NCBI RefSeq assembly: GCF_016428805.1
Contig: NZ_JAELTJ010000021.1
Coordinates: forward strand, 1-62,255
DNA length: 62,255 nucleotides
Source: Achromobacter sp. ASV32
Lineage (GTDB): Bacteria; Pseudomonadota; Gammaproteobacteria; Burkholderiales; Burkholderiaceae_B
Direction: 5' to 3'
A program made the position numbers and the translations under genes. The first letter of the stretch is position 1; each line of letters opens with the position of its first letter. Under the pieces are notes generated by a model. That model saw only the letters and a list, made by a program, of their open reading frames with translations, made no database searches and was not told the DNA's origin. Shown one piece after another: positions 38,211 through 47,324 of this stretch.

Positions 38211-39401
38211 TCAGGCCGTGGCCCGGCGTGCGGCGGCGCCCCGGCCATTCAGGCGCCAATGCAACGCCAGCGCGGCCAATGCCACAGCGCCCGCGGCGGC
38301 CAGGCCCAGGACTTCAAAGCCGGCATGGGTGTACAGCGTGCCGGCCACCGCTGTGCCGACACTGGCGCCCAGGTAGGTGGTGCAGGTGTTCAGGCCCAGC
38401 ACCGCGCCGCGCTCGTCCGGACGGGCCCGCGACAGCAGCAGCACCAGCAGGTTCAGGCTCAGCTGCGAGGCCGCGCCCCACAGCACCGCGATAGCCAGCA
38501 CCGCCGCCAGCGCGTGCGCGGCCGGCAGCAGCCCCAGATACACGAGCGCGATCGCGGCCAGCGCCAGCGGCAAGGCGCGGCGCGGTCCCAGGCGTTCGAT
38601 CAGTGGCGCGCCGGCCAGGCCCGCCAGCAAAAAGCCCGCGCCATAAGCGAAGGCGATAAAGCCCACCTGGCCCGCCGACAGGCCCAGCAGCGTGCGCACG
38701 TGGTCCGCCAGGAAGGCATACACGCCGTAGAACGCCGACGAAAACGCCAGGCAGCCCAGCAGCAGCACCGGTACGTCGCGGTACGACAGCGGCGCCAGCA
38801 GGCGCGACAGGCGTAGCGGCGCGGCATGGCTGCTGCGGCGTTCCGGCAGCTTGCGCAAGCCCAGCAGCGCTACCGCGGCGCACAGCGCCAGCACGGCGTA
38901 GGTGGCGCGCCAGCCCACGGCATCCGAGATCAGCGCCGACAGGGGCACGCCGGCCACCAGCGACACCGACCAGCCCGAGATCACGCGCCCCAGTGCGCGG
39001 GTTTCCTGGCCGGGGGCGGCCACCAGCGAGGCCGAGCCATAGGCGGCGGGCAGGATCACCCCGGCGGCGGCGCCGGCCAGCGCCTGGGCCAGGGTCAGCA
39101 CGATCCAGTGGGGTGCGCAGGCCGACAGCAGCAACGCGGCGATCAAGGCGACCATCGCGCCCAGCAGCGCGCGGCGGATGCCCCAGCGGTCGATGCGGGC
39201 GGCCAGCAGGAAGGCGCTGGCCGCCGTGGCCGCGCCATAGGCGGAAATGGCCGTGCTGACGGTCAGCGCGGTGCTGCCGAACGAGCGGGCGACGTCTGAA
39301 AGAATCGGGCTCAGGGCCAGGCCATTGGACCCGACGACGCTGACGGCGAACATCAGGGCGGGAATGGCGGCGGGGAGGGCGGGGGTGCTGCGGTTCTGCA
39401 T
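38211..39401 (-). CDS. MFS transporter (drug/metabolite efflux type)
   Basis: The 396-residue protein has 12 membrane segments and the loop motif ARIDRWGIRRALLGA of the major facilitator superfamily. It is divergent from an Lrp/AsnC regulator across 92 AT-rich bases with two inverted repeats, so it is the likely target of that regulator. The substrate could be an amino acid or a drug. Confidence 0.9.
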   Translation of the reverse strand: MQNRSTPALPAAIPALMFAVSVVGSNGLALSPILSDVARSFGSTALTVSTAISAYGAATAASAFLLAARIDRWGIRRALLGAMVALIAALLLSACAPHWIVLTLAQALAGAAAGVILPAAYGSASLVAAPGQETRALGRVISGWSVSLVAGVPLSALISDAVGWRATYAVLALCAAVALLGLRKLPERRSSHAAPLRLSRLLAPLSYRDVPVLLLGCLAFSSAFYGVYAFLADHVRTLLGLSAGQVGFIAFAYGAGFLLAGLAGAPLIERLGPRRALPLALAAIALVYLGLLPAAHALAAVLAIAVLWGAASQLSLNLLVLLLSRARPDERGAVLGLNTCTTYLGASVGTAVAGTLYTHAGFEVLGLAAAGAVALAALALHWRLNGRGAAARRATA

Positions 39402-39408
39402 CCGCGGA

Positions 39409-39426
39409 ATTTTATTGGAATAAAAT
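39409..39426. promoter_or_regulatory. Perfect 18-bp palindrome in the MFS/Lrp divergent promoter
   Basis: ATTTTATTGGAATAAAAT is a perfect palindrome eight bases before the MFS start. A second inverted repeat, ATAAGGG (39425-39431) with CCCTTAT (39446-39452), follows directly. AT-rich repeated operators of this type suit an Lrp-family autoregulator. Confidence 0.65.
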
Positions 39427-39493
39427 AAGGGTTAACACCGATATTCCCTTATCTCATCAAAGTTCGAATGCCGTTAGGCAGAACCCGATTCCA

Positions 39494-39952
39494 ATGCCCG
39501 ATCTCGACGACCGCGACCGTAAATTATTAACACTGCTGGCCGATGACGCCTCGCCGAGCTATGCCGACCTGGGCAAGCAACTGAACCTGTCGGCCCCCGC
39601 CGTGCACGAGCGGGTCAAGCGCCTGAAGCGCGACGGCCTGATCAAGGGCATCGCCGCCAAGCTGGACGGCGCCCGCATCGGCCGGCCGCTGCTGGCCTTC
39701 GTGCATGTCGACACCAATAACTGGAGCATCACCCAGCAGGTGCTGGGGCTGGCCGAATTGACCGAGGTCGAAGAGATTCACACCATCACCGGCAAAAGCG
39801 CCATGCTGCTGAAAGTGCGGGTGCGCGACACCCAGGCGCTGGAGGCGCTGCTGGCGCGCATCCATCAGATCGACGGCATCACCAACACTACCAGCGACAT
39901 CGCGCTGACCAGCTACCTGGAACGCGGACCGCTGCCGGATGACGCGGCGTAA
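39494..39952 (+). CDS. Lrp/AsnC-family transcriptional regulator
   Basis: The 152-residue protein has an N-terminal winged HTH (LDDRDRKLLTLLADDASPSY, LGKQLNLSAPAVHERVKRL) and a C-terminal RAM ligand-binding domain (about 70-140). It likely controls the divergent MFS gene and itself. The effector amino acid is unknown. Confidence 0.93.
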   Translation: MPDLDDRDRKLLTLLADDASPSYADLGKQLNLSAPAVHERVKRLKRDGLIKGIAAKLDGARIGRPLLAFVHVDTNNWSITQQVLGLAELTEVEEIHTITGKSAMLLKVRVRDTQALEALLARIHQIDGITNTTSDIALTSYLERGPLPDDAA

Positions 39953-39953
39953 A

Positions 39954-39990
39954 GGGCGCGCCGGGCCGCAAGCAGGGGCCCGGCGCGCCC
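39954..39990. terminator. Bidirectional hairpin terminator between convergent genes
   Basis: A perfect 14-bp GC stem (39954-39967 with 39977-39990, 9-base loop) exactly fills the 39 bases between the Lrp gene and the metallophosphoesterase gene. T tracts are short on both sides. Confidence 0.75.
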
Positions 39991-39991
39991 G

Positions 39992-41161
39992 TTATCGCGC
40001 CGATGCGCGGCGCAGCCGCAGGCGGGTGATTTCCGACGGCGCGCCCAGGCGCTTGGGCGGCCCCCAGTAGCCCGTGCCGCGGCTGGTGTAGACCCACATC
40101 TTGCCCTGGCGGTGCAGGCCCGCGGTGAACGGCTGCTGGAAGCGCACGAAGAACCCCCATGGAAAGAACTGGCCGCCATGCGTGTGGCCGGACAGCTGCA
40201 GCGTATAGCCCAGCGGCTCGGCCGCGGCCGCGCTGCGCGGCTGGTGCGCCAGCAGGATCTTGGGCAGCGCGTCTTGCGGGGCGCCGGCCAGCGCGGCCTT
40301 GGGGTTGCTGCGTTGTTGCGGATCGAACGCGCCCGCGCTGTAGTCGGTCACCCCGGCCACCACCACGGGCAGGCCGGCGGGGTGGATCACCACATGTTCG
40401 TTCATCAGCACGCGCAGCCCCAGGCGGCGAAACTCCGCCACCCAGGGCGCGGCGCCTGAATAATATTCATGGTTGCCGGTGACCAGGTACACGCCGAACG
40501 GCGCGCGCAGCTGGCCCAGCGGACTGGCCTGCGCCGAGAGCTGTTCCACGCTGCCGTCCACCACGTCGCCGGTGATGGCGATCAGGTCGGCGGCCTGTTC
40601 GTTGACGGCGTCGACGATGGCCTGCACGTAGCGCTTCTTGATGGTGGGGCCGACGTGGATGTCGCTGATCTGCACGATGGTCAAGCCGTCCAGGTCGGCC
40701 GGCAGACCGGCGATCGGCACGTCCACGGTCACCACCCGGGCGCGCCGGCGGGCGTTGTAGAAGCCGACCAGTGTGGCCGCCAGCGCCAGCGCGGCCACGG
40801 CCAGCGCGCTACCGCGCCGCAGCCCGGTCCAGGGCAGGCCGATGCCGGCGGCCAGGTCGATCAGCCACGCGACCAGCAGCAGCACGTCGCGCAGCACCGT
40901 CAGCACGAACAGCGACGAGAACAGGCCCATGGCGATCAGCCCGACCCAGGCGATACGATCGCCCCAGGGCGGATGCACCGACGAGCGGCCCAGCATGCCC
41001 AGCGGGATCAGGATGCACGACAGGATCAGCAGCAGGATGGCGGTGGTGGTGCCCGCAGCGGCAAAACCGGCATCGGGAATGAGGCGGGCGCCGACATAGA
41101 CGTGGGCGAGGGCGCCCAGGGTCAGAAAGCGCAGGAAGAATGAGGATTGGCGTAGGGACAC
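39992..41161 (-). CDS. Membrane-anchored metallophosphoesterase (YkuE-like)
   Basis: The 389-residue protein has four N-terminal membrane segments (about 10-140), then a calcineurin-type domain with ISDIHVGP, ITGDVVDGS, VTGNHEYYS and SGHTHGGQFF. These are the five metal-binding motifs. Related YkuE-type enzymes act on phospho-substrates at the membrane, for example UDP-diacylglucosamine-like lipids, but the substrate here is open. Confidence 0.92.
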   Translation of the reverse strand: MSLRQSSFFLRFLTLGALAHVYVGARLIPDAGFAAAGTTTAILLLILSCILIPLGMLGRSSVHPPWGDRIAWVGLIAMGLFSSLFVLTVLRDVLLLVAWLIDLAAGIGLPWTGLRRGSALAVAALALAATLVGFYNARRRARVVTVDVPIAGLPADLDGLTIVQISDIHVGPTIKKRYVQAIVDAVNEQAADLIAITGDVVDGSVEQLSAQASPLGQLRAPFGVYLVTGNHEYYSGAAPWVAEFRRLGLRVLMNEHVVIHPAGLPVVVAGVTDYSAGAFDPQQRSNPKAALAGAPQDALPKILLAHQPRSAAAAEPLGYTLQLSGHTHGGQFFPWGFFVRFQQPFTAGLHRQGKMWVYTSRGTGYWGPPKRLGAPSEITRLRLRRASAR

Positions 41162-41316
41162 GGGCGGCGGGGCACGGGCCGGCCAGGGAGCCGTCCCACG
41201 GGTAGCGAAGGAACTCCCATTCTATGCGTTGTGCGGGACGCCCTGCGCGCGGGGCGGCCGCCTGGCGGGCAGCCGGCAGCGGGCTTGCGGCAGCGGGCTG
41301 TCGGCGGCGCCGCCGC

Positions 41317-42522
41317 TCAGGCCGGCGCCAGCAGGTCGGGCCTCAGCTCGGCCAGGCGGTTGACGCCCAGCATGGCCAGGTTGCGGTCGACCTCGGCGCG
41401 TAGCAGGCCGATCGCATGCGACACGCCGGCCTGGCCGCCCACTGCCGCGGCGTAGTTGAACGGCCGGCCCACGAACACGAAGCGCGCGCCAAGCGCCAAC
41501 GCCTTGAGCACGTCGCCGCCCCGGCGTACGCCGCTGTCCATCATCACCGGCATGGGGCCTGCCGCGGCCACCACGCCCGGCAACGCGCGCAGCGGCGAGA
41601 GGGCGCCGTCCAGTTGGCGGCCGCCGTGGTTCGACACGATGACGCCGTCCGCGCCGTGCTCGCGTGCCAGCCGCGCGTCGTCCGGATGCAGGATGCCCTT
41701 GATGATCAGCGTGCCCGCCCATTGGCGCCGGATGCGCGCCACGTGTTCCCAATTCAGGTGATCGCGCGCGCTGAAGTCGCGCAGCACCGAGGCCGACACG
41801 ATCGGCGCGCCGCGGGTGGCGAACGAATTCTCGAAGTGCGGCATGCCGTGATTGAGCAACGTGCGCAGGAAGGTGCCGGCCAGCCAGCGCGGCCGCGTCA
41901 GGCCGTCCCAGGCCAGCCGCAGGCTGGGCTTGAGCGGGGTGGAAAAGCCGGTGCGCACGTTGTTCTCGCGGTTGGCCGACACGGGAATGTCCACCGTCAG
42001 CACCAGCGTCTCGTAGCCGGCCCGGGCGGCGCGCGCGATCAGCGCGTCGATGCGCGCGGGGTCGCCGGGCAGATAGGCCTGGAACCAGGTGCCGGGCGCT
42101 TCGCGGATCACGTCTTCCAGCGCAATCAAGGCCGTGCCGCTCAGGATGGCGGGGATGCCCTGTTCGCGCGCGGCCCGCGCCAGCACGATGTCGCCGCGGT
42201 AGGCCGACAGCGCGCTGATGCCCATGGGGGCGATGCCGAACGGGGATTCATAGCGCCGGCCGAACAGTTCGGTGTGCTGGCTGCGGCCCGATACATTGAC
42301 CAGCACGCGCGGCTGGAAGGCGTAGCGGCCGAACGCCTGCCGATTGGCGAGCAGCGACTGGTTGTCTTCGGCCGCGCCGGCGACGTAGCCGAAGATCGGG
42401 CGCGGCAGGCGCCGGCGGGCGGCGGCCTCGAAATCGTCCAGCGATAGCATGCGCGCCAGCGTGCGGGGCAGACGGGCGGGTGCGGCCGGGATGGCGGGCG
42501 TGGCGAGAGGGGGCGTGGTCAT
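41317..42522 (-). CDS. FMN-dependent alpha-hydroxy-acid dehydrogenase (L-lactate/mandelate dehydrogenase type)
   Basis: The 401-residue protein has the FMN barrel of the LldD family: IFGYVAGAAEDNQS, FGIAPMGISAL, the Lys in LIIKGILHPDDA and the active-site SNHGGRQLDG. It oxidises an L-2-hydroxy acid. The extended loop region (about 190-215) does not allow a choice between lactate and mandelate. I start at ATG 42522; the ATG at 42570 adds an unlikely leader. Confidence 0.9.
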   Translation of the reverse strand: MTTPPLATPAIPAAPARLPRTLARMLSLDDFEAAARRRLPRPIFGYVAGAAEDNQSLLANRQAFGRYAFQPRVLVNVSGRSQHTELFGRRYESPFGIAPMGISALSAYRGDIVLARAAREQGIPAILSGTALIALEDVIREAPGTWFQAYLPGDPARIDALIARAARAGYETLVLTVDIPVSANRENNVRTGFSTPLKPSLRLAWDGLTRPRWLAGTFLRTLLNHGMPHFENSFATRGAPIVSASVLRDFSARDHLNWEHVARIRRQWAGTLIIKGILHPDDARLAREHGADGVIVSNHGGRQLDGALSPLRALPGVVAAAGPMPVMMDSGVRRGGDVLKALALGARFVFVGRPFNYAAAVGGQAGVSHAIGLLRAEVDRNLAMLGVNRLAELRPDLLAPA

Positions 42523-42663
42523 GGCGGGCGGCTGAAAAGCCCACAATCTACTGGCCTGTCTCTGTCGCATAAAGCGAATAAATATGGATGATCTATTTCG
42601 CTTTTATGGAAATAGCGCAGGCAGGGGGACGGCTGCCGCGTCCCGGGGCGCCTGACCGCCCGG

Positions 42664-42705
42664 CCAAACAAAAGGCGCCTTGCGTCCCGGGGACGAAGGC
42701 GCCTT
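42664..42705 (-). terminator. Rho-independent terminator after psd
   Basis: Stem AAGGCGCC/GGCGCCTT continues inward as CGTCC/GGACG with one bulged base. On the minus strand it is followed by TTTTGTTT. It begins 17 bases past the psd stop. Confidence 0.85.
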
Positions 42706-42721
42706 GGGGGCGGGGGCCGCC

Positions 42722-43591
42722 TCAGCCGTGCGCCGGCAGCGCCAGCAGCTCGCCCATGCGCACGGGGCCGCGCACCGACGGCGTGTCGGACCAGCGCACC
42801 TTGCCCGGCCCGAACAGCACGATGGCGGTCGACCCCAGCTTGAAGCGGCCCATCTCGGCGCCTTTCTCCAGGTGGATCGGCGCGCGCGCGGCGTCGTCGT
42901 AGCGCACGGCCTTGACGCGCCGCTTGTACGGCGTGACCAGCCCGGCCCACACGGTTTCGATCGAGGCGACGATCATGGCGCCCACCAGCACCACGGCCAT
43001 GGGGCCGTGTTCGGTCTCGAAAATGCAGACCACGCGTTCGTTGCGCGCGAACAGGCGCGGCACGTTGCGGGCGGTCAGGGGATTGACCGAGAACAGCCGG
43101 CCCGGCACGTGGATCATTTCGCGCAGCGTGCCGGCCACCGGCATATGAACGCGGTGGTAGTCCTTGGGCGACAGGTAGATGGTGGCGAATTCACCGCCCT
43201 GGAAGGGCGCGGCGCGCTCGGCGTCGCCGCCCAGCAGATCGGCCAGGCCGTAGCTGTGGCCCTTGGCCTGGAAGATGCGGCCGTGTTCGATGGCGCCCAT
43301 CTGGCTGATGGCGCCGTCCGCGGGACAGAGCACGCCGCCGGGCTCTTCATCCAGCGGGCGCGCATCGGGCTTGAGGGCGCGGGTGAAGAAATCGTTGAAG
43401 CAATCGTAGGCCAGCGCATCTTCTTGCTCGGCCTCGCGCATGTCCACGCCGTACTTGCGGACAAAGCGCGAGATCATCCAGTTCTTGACCGCGGGTTCCC
43501 GGCAATCGGAAGCGACGCCGAAGAATCGCGACACCAGGTGGTGCGGCGCGAGATACTGGCTGGCAAGGAATAGTTGGTCTTTGATCGGCAT
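42722..43591 (-). CDS. psd: Phosphatidylserine decarboxylase proenzyme
   Basis: The 289-residue protein has the autoprocessing motif LGST near the C-terminus ([16 protein letters not shown]), the Asp in CPADGAI and the His in [10 protein letters not shown]. The chain is cut at Gly-Ser to form the pyruvoyl group. It makes phosphatidylethanolamine at the inner membrane. The ATG lacks a good ribosome site and lies 12 bases after the T tract of a terminator-like hairpin, which is odd for an essential-type lipid gene. Confidence 0.94.
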   Translation of the reverse strand: MPIKDQLFLASQYLAPHHLVSRFFGVASDCREPAVKNWMISRFVRKYGVDMREAEQEDALAYDCFNDFFTRALKPDARPLDEEPGGVLCPADGAISQMGAIEHGRIFQAKGHSYGLADLLGGDAERAAPFQGGEFATIYLSPKDYHRVHMPVAGTLREMIHVPGRLFSVNPLTARNVPRLFARNERVVCIFETEHGPMAVVLVGAMIVASIETVWAGLVTPYKRRVKAVRYDDAARAPIHLEKGAEMGRFKLGSTAIVLFGPGKVRWSDTPSVRGPVRMGELLALPAHG

Positions 43592-43602
43592 CTAAGAGCG
43601 CT

Positions 43603-43631
43603 AAAAAACGCGTCCCGCGGACAGCGGGACG
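43603..43631 (-). terminator. Terminator-like hairpin directly upstream of psd
   Basis: On the minus strand an 8-bp stem (CGTCCCGC with GCGGGACG, 5-base loop) is followed by CG and TTTTTT. It would end the ABC-F transcript about 160 bases after its stop. Its T tract ends only 12 bases before the psd ATG. Confidence 0.8.
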
Positions 43632-43787
43632 TGGTTGGAGGTTGTCGCGCGAGAATCGGCCCGTGAGGGCCGGCCCGCCTGGGCGCGCGCGTGCAATCCG
43701 CGGGATTGTAACGCGTTCAACCGCGAATGGACGGCCGCTCGGGCAGGGGCGCGGCCAGCGCCTGCGATGCCGGGGCCGCTTGCCGCG

Positions 43788-45422
43788 TCAGGCGGCGGCC
43801 TTGGCCGCCAGCTTGGTCTTGTAGAGCCATTCCTTGTAGTCGTCCAGGTCGCCATCGAACGGGCTGACGCGGCCGTCGGCCACGATGATGAACTGGTCGG
43901 TGGTGGCGCGCAGCAGGTGGCGATCGTGCGAGACCAGCACCAGCGTGCCCTCGAACTGCGCCAGTGCGGTGGTCAGCGCTTCGCGGGTCTCCAGGTCCAG
44001 GTGGTTGGTGGGCTCGTCCAGCAGCAGCAGATTGGGGCGCTGCCAGACGATCAGCGCCAGCGCCAGGCGCGCTTTTTCGCCGCCCGAGAACGGCGCGATC
44101 GAACTGGTGGCCATATTGCCGTTGAAGTTGAAGCTGCCCAGGAAGTTGCGCAGTTCCTGTTCGCGCACCGTGGGGGCGATCTTGGTCATGTGCCACAGTG
44201 GCGATTCATCGTGGCGCAGCATCTCGACCTGGTGCTGGGCGAAGTAGCCGATCGACAGGCCCTTGTTGAACTGCGTGTCGCCGGCCAGTGATTCGAGGTC
44301 GCCCGCGATGGTCTTGATGAAGGTCGACTTGCCGGCGCCGTTGATGCCGAGCAGGCCGATGCGCTGGCCCGCCTGCAACGAGAAATTGATGCCCGACACG
44401 ATGATCTTGTCGGATACCGCGCCGCTGTCCTCGTCGGTGTTGCGATAGCCGGCGCTGACCTTGTCCATGGTCAGCAGCGGATTGGGCGCGCGCAGCGGTT
44501 CGCGGAACTCGAACGAGAATTCCGCGGCCGCGCGCAGCGGCGCCACTTCTTCCATGCGTGCCAGCGCCTTGATGCGGCTCTGCGCCTGGCGCGCCTTGCT
44601 GGCCTGCGCTTTGAAGCGGTCGATGAACGACTGCAGGTGCGAGCGTTGGCGCATCTGCTTTTCCATCATGCCCTGGGCCAGCTCCAGCTGGGCGGCGCGC
44701 TGGCGCTCGAACGAGGAGTAGTTGCCCGAGTAGCGCTTGAGCTTGCGCTCGTCGATATGCACGATCACGTTGACCACGCCGTCCAGGAAATCGCGATCGT
44801 GCGAAATCACGATCAGCGTGCCCGGGTAGCGCTTGAGCCAGTCTTCCAGCCAGATGATGGCGTCCAGGTCCAAGTGGTTGGTGGGTTCGTCCAGCAGCAG
44901 CAGGTCGGACGGGCACATGAGCGCTTGCGCCAGGTTCAGGCGCATGCGCCAGCCGCCCGAAAAGCTGGTCAGCGGCAGGTTCATCTGCGCCTGCGTGAAG
45001 CCCAGGCCGGTCAACAGCTGTTCGGCGCGCGAGTGCACCGTGTAGGCGTCGGCATCGGCCAGGGCCGCGTAGATATCGGCCATGCGCAGGCCGTTTTCGG
45101 TGCTTTCGGGTTCGGCTTCCAGCGCGGCCAGTTCGGCTTCCAGCTTGCGCAGCGTGACGTCGCCGTCGATCGCGTATTCAATCGCGGGGCGGTCCAGCGC
45201 GGGGGTTTCCTGCGCCACGTAGGCCATGCGCCAGCTGGCGGGGTAATCCAGGTCGCCCTGGTCGGCGTGCAGCGTGCCGCGCAACAGACCGAACAGGCTG
45301 GACTTGCCGGCGCCGTTGGCGCCGATCAGGCCGATCTTGTCGCCGGGGTTCAGCAGCAGGTCGACCTTGTCGAGCAAGGGTTTGACGCCGCGCATGAGTG
45401 AAACTTGTTGGAAGCGGATCAT
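43788..45422 (-). CDS. ABC-F family ATPase (YheS-like)
   Basis: The 544-residue protein has two complete ABC domains in tandem. Domain 1 shows GANGAGKSS, SGGWRMRLNLAQAL and LLLLDEPTNHLDLD. Domain 2 shows GINGAGKST, SGGEKARLALALI and LLLLDEPTNHLDLE. A basic linker (about 240-310, EKQMRQRSHLQSFIDRFKAQ) matches the ABC-F P-site tRNA-interaction motif. ABC-F proteins work on ribosomes. It lacks the C-terminal extension of E. coli YheS. The ATG at 45422 starts right at the first domain. Confidence 0.93.
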   Translation of the reverse strand: MIRFQQVSLMRGVKPLLDKVDLLLNPGDKIGLIGANGAGKSSLFGLLRGTLHADQGDLDYPASWRMAYVAQETPALDRPAIEYAIDGDVTLRKLEAELAALEAEPESTENGLRMADIYAALADADAYTVHSRAEQLLTGLGFTQAQMNLPLTSFSGGWRMRLNLAQALMCPSDLLLLDEPTNHLDLDAIIWLEDWLKRYPGTLIVISHDRDFLDGVVNVIVHIDERKLKRYSGNYSSFERQRAAQLELAQGMMEKQMRQRSHLQSFIDRFKAQASKARQAQSRIKALARMEEVAPLRAAAEFSFEFREPLRAPNPLLTMDKVSAGYRNTDEDSGAVSDKIIVSGINFSLQAGQRIGLLGINGAGKSTFIKTIAGDLESLAGDTQFNKGLSIGYFAQHQVEMLRHDESPLWHMTKIAPTVREQELRNFLGSFNFNGNMATSSIAPFSGGEKARLALALIVWQRPNLLLLDEPTNHLDLETREALTTALAQFEGTLVLVSHDRHLLRATTDQFIIVADGRVSPFDGDLDDYKEWLYKTKLAAKAAA

Positions 45423-45709
45423 GAATCGTGTGGCAGGGGGGCGCGGCAAGGCACGCGGCAAGGCTCCCGCCACAGGGTGCGGCGCAAAAAAAGGAACCGG
45501 GGAGAGATCGCGCGGGCGGCGCAGGCCGTATCAGCAAACGAGCGGCTAGTGCCGGGCGCGAAAGGCGGACGAGGCAGCGCCTGTCCGATCGTGGCCGGTA
45601 TTGTAGCTGGCCGCGCGCGCCGGCGCTTGGGCATGCCGTCCCGGGCGTTTGCGGCGGCGTGGGTGGCCGCGTTGTTGGCGGCGTGTCGGCGGCGCAGCGG
45701 CGCCCGTTG

Positions 45710-46585
45710 TCAGGCCGCCATGGCGGCGATGGCCGCGGCCAGGGCCAGCAGGCGCTCGGCCTCTTGCGCGTGCAGGTTTTCCACCAAAGCGCCGTCTACC
45801 ACCGCCACCCCCAGGCCGGCGGCCCGGGCCGCGCGCCACGCGTCAAGGCGTTTGCGGGCGCTGGCCAGCTCGGCCTCGGTGGGCGCAAAGGCCGCATTGG
45901 CTGCGGCGATCTGCTTCGGGTGGATCAGCGTCTTGCCGTCGAACCCCTGGTCGCGTCCCTGGAGGCAAGCGGCGGCCAGGCCGGTGTCATCGTCCAGGTC
46001 CAGGTGCACGCCGTCCAGCACGGCCAGGCCATGGGCCCGGGCGGCCAGCACCGCCATGGACCGCGCCAGCAGCGTTTCGTGGCGCTGCGGCGTGTGGCGG
46101 GCATGCAGGTCCTTGACCAGGTCCGAGGTGCCCACCACGATGGCGGCCAACCGGGCGTGGCCGCCCGCAATGGCGTCCAGCCGCAAAAAGCCCAACGGCG
46201 TTTCCAGCATGGCCCACAGGGGCAATGTGGCGGGCGCGCCGGCCGCATCCAGGGCTTGCGCCAGGGCGTGCAGTTGCGCGGCCGACTGCACCTTGGGCAG
46301 CAGCACGGCGTCGGCGCCGGCCTGCGCGATCGCGCGGACATCATCCGGGCCCCACGGCGTGTCCAACGCGTTGATGCGCACCACGCATTCGCGCGGGCCA
46401 TAGCCGCCGGTGCGCAAGGCTTCGGCGACTTGCTGGCGCGCCTGCGCTTTGGCGTCCGGCGCCACGGCGTCTTCCAGGTCCAGGATCAGCGTGTCGGCAG
46501 GCAGGCTGCGCGCCTTGTCCAGCGCGCGAGCGTTGGCGCCCGGCATGTACAGGACGGAACGGCGAGGGCGGGTGGCAAGGGACAT
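45710..46585 (-). CDS. CitE-like HpcH/HpaI aldolase family protein
   Basis: The 291-residue protein has RSVLYMPGANARALDKA, LILDLEDAVAPDAK, VVRINALDTPWGPDD and DGKTLIHPKQI, the marks of CitE-like acyl-CoA lyases. Stand-alone CitE homologues cleave compounds such as malyl-CoA or citramalyl-CoA. No citD or citF subunit is nearby, so it is not part of a citrate lyase complex. It follows the response regulator gene by 19 bases. Confidence 0.88.
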   Translation of the reverse strand: MSLATRPRRSVLYMPGANARALDKARSLPADTLILDLEDAVAPDAKAQARQQVAEALRTGGYGPRECVVRINALDTPWGPDDVRAIAQAGADAVLLPKVQSAAQLHALAQALDAAGAPATLPLWAMLETPLGFLRLDAIAGGHARLAAIVVGTSDLVKDLHARHTPQRHETLLARSMAVLAARAHGLAVLDGVHLDLDDDTGLAAACLQGRDQGFDGKTLIHPKQIAAANAAFAPTEAELASARKRLDAWRAARAAGLGVAVVDGALVENLHAQEAERLLALAAAIAAMAA

Positions 46586-46604
46586 GGCAGGCGGATTGAA
46601 GAGA

Positions 46605-47324
46605 TCAGGGCTTGTTGTTGCCGACGACCTGCACCGGCATGGTGCAGACATAGCCGACGCCATAGACGGTGCGGATGCCCATATCGCCGCCCGCCTGCGC
46701 GCGCAGCTTGCGGCGCAACCGGTGCATGTGGGCGTCCAGCCGGTGGGTGTCGTAGGCTTCGGCGCTGGCGCCCAGCGCCTCGACCAGGCGGCCGCGCGAC
46801 AGCGGCAGCGGCGCGGCCTGGATCAGCGCGCCGATCAGGCGGCTTTCCGTATCGGTGATGTCGACGTGGATGCGCTTGGGCGAGACCAGCACGCGACGGC
46901 CCGGGTCGAATCGCCAGGTCTCGGCGGCGGGGGCCTTCGGGTCGGTGGCCGGCACCACGCGCAGGCGCCGCGACAGCGACACGAGGGTCGCGCCCAGTTC
47001 GGCCAGGTTGACAGGCTTGGTCAGGTAGTGGTCGGCGCCCAGGCTCAGGCCGGACACCTTGTCTTCGCTGAGCAGACGGCCGGTGAGCATGATGATGCCC
47101 ATCGACGGATAGGTGGTACGCAGATGCGACACGCGCGCCAGGCCATCGCCGTCAGGCAGCATGGCGTCCAGCACCAGGATGCCGGGCGTGATGGTCAGCA
47201 GCAGTTGGTCCAGTTCGGAGAGCGAGCCCGCGGTAAGGATGGCTTCGCCCAGGCCGAGGTCGTGGATGTATTCGGCAATGGTGTCGCGCCAGTCCCCGTG
47301 ATCGTCAACGATGATGATGGTCAC
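46605..47324 (-). CDS. Orphan OmpR-type response regulator
   Basis: The 239-residue protein has a receiver domain with acidic DD at 7-8, phosphoacceptor Asp53, Thr near 80 (MLTG) and Lys near 105 (LTKP), and a winged helix (about 130-235) ending TVYGVGYVCTMPVQ. No histidine kinase gene is adjacent; it is followed only by the CitE-like gene. The upstream 362 bases contain palindromes that could be its operators. Confidence 0.88.
   Translation of the reverse strand: MTIIIVDDHGDWRDTIAEYIHDLGLGEAILTAGSLSELDQLLLTITPGILVLDAMLPDGDGLARVSHLRTTYPSMGIIMLTGRLLSEDKVSGLSLGADHYLTKPVNLAELGATLVSLSRRLRVVPATDPKAPAAETWRFDPGRRVLVSPKRIHVDITDTESRLIGALIQAAPLPLSRGRLVEALGASAEAYDTHRLDAHMHRLRRKLRAQAGGDMGIRTVYGVGYVCTMPVQVVGNNKP

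Noticed and set aside
45423-45709. Possible small gene between the ABC-F and CitE-like genes
   Set aside because: Frames here are extensions of neighbouring shadow frames; no ribosome site, signal peptide or domain was seen.
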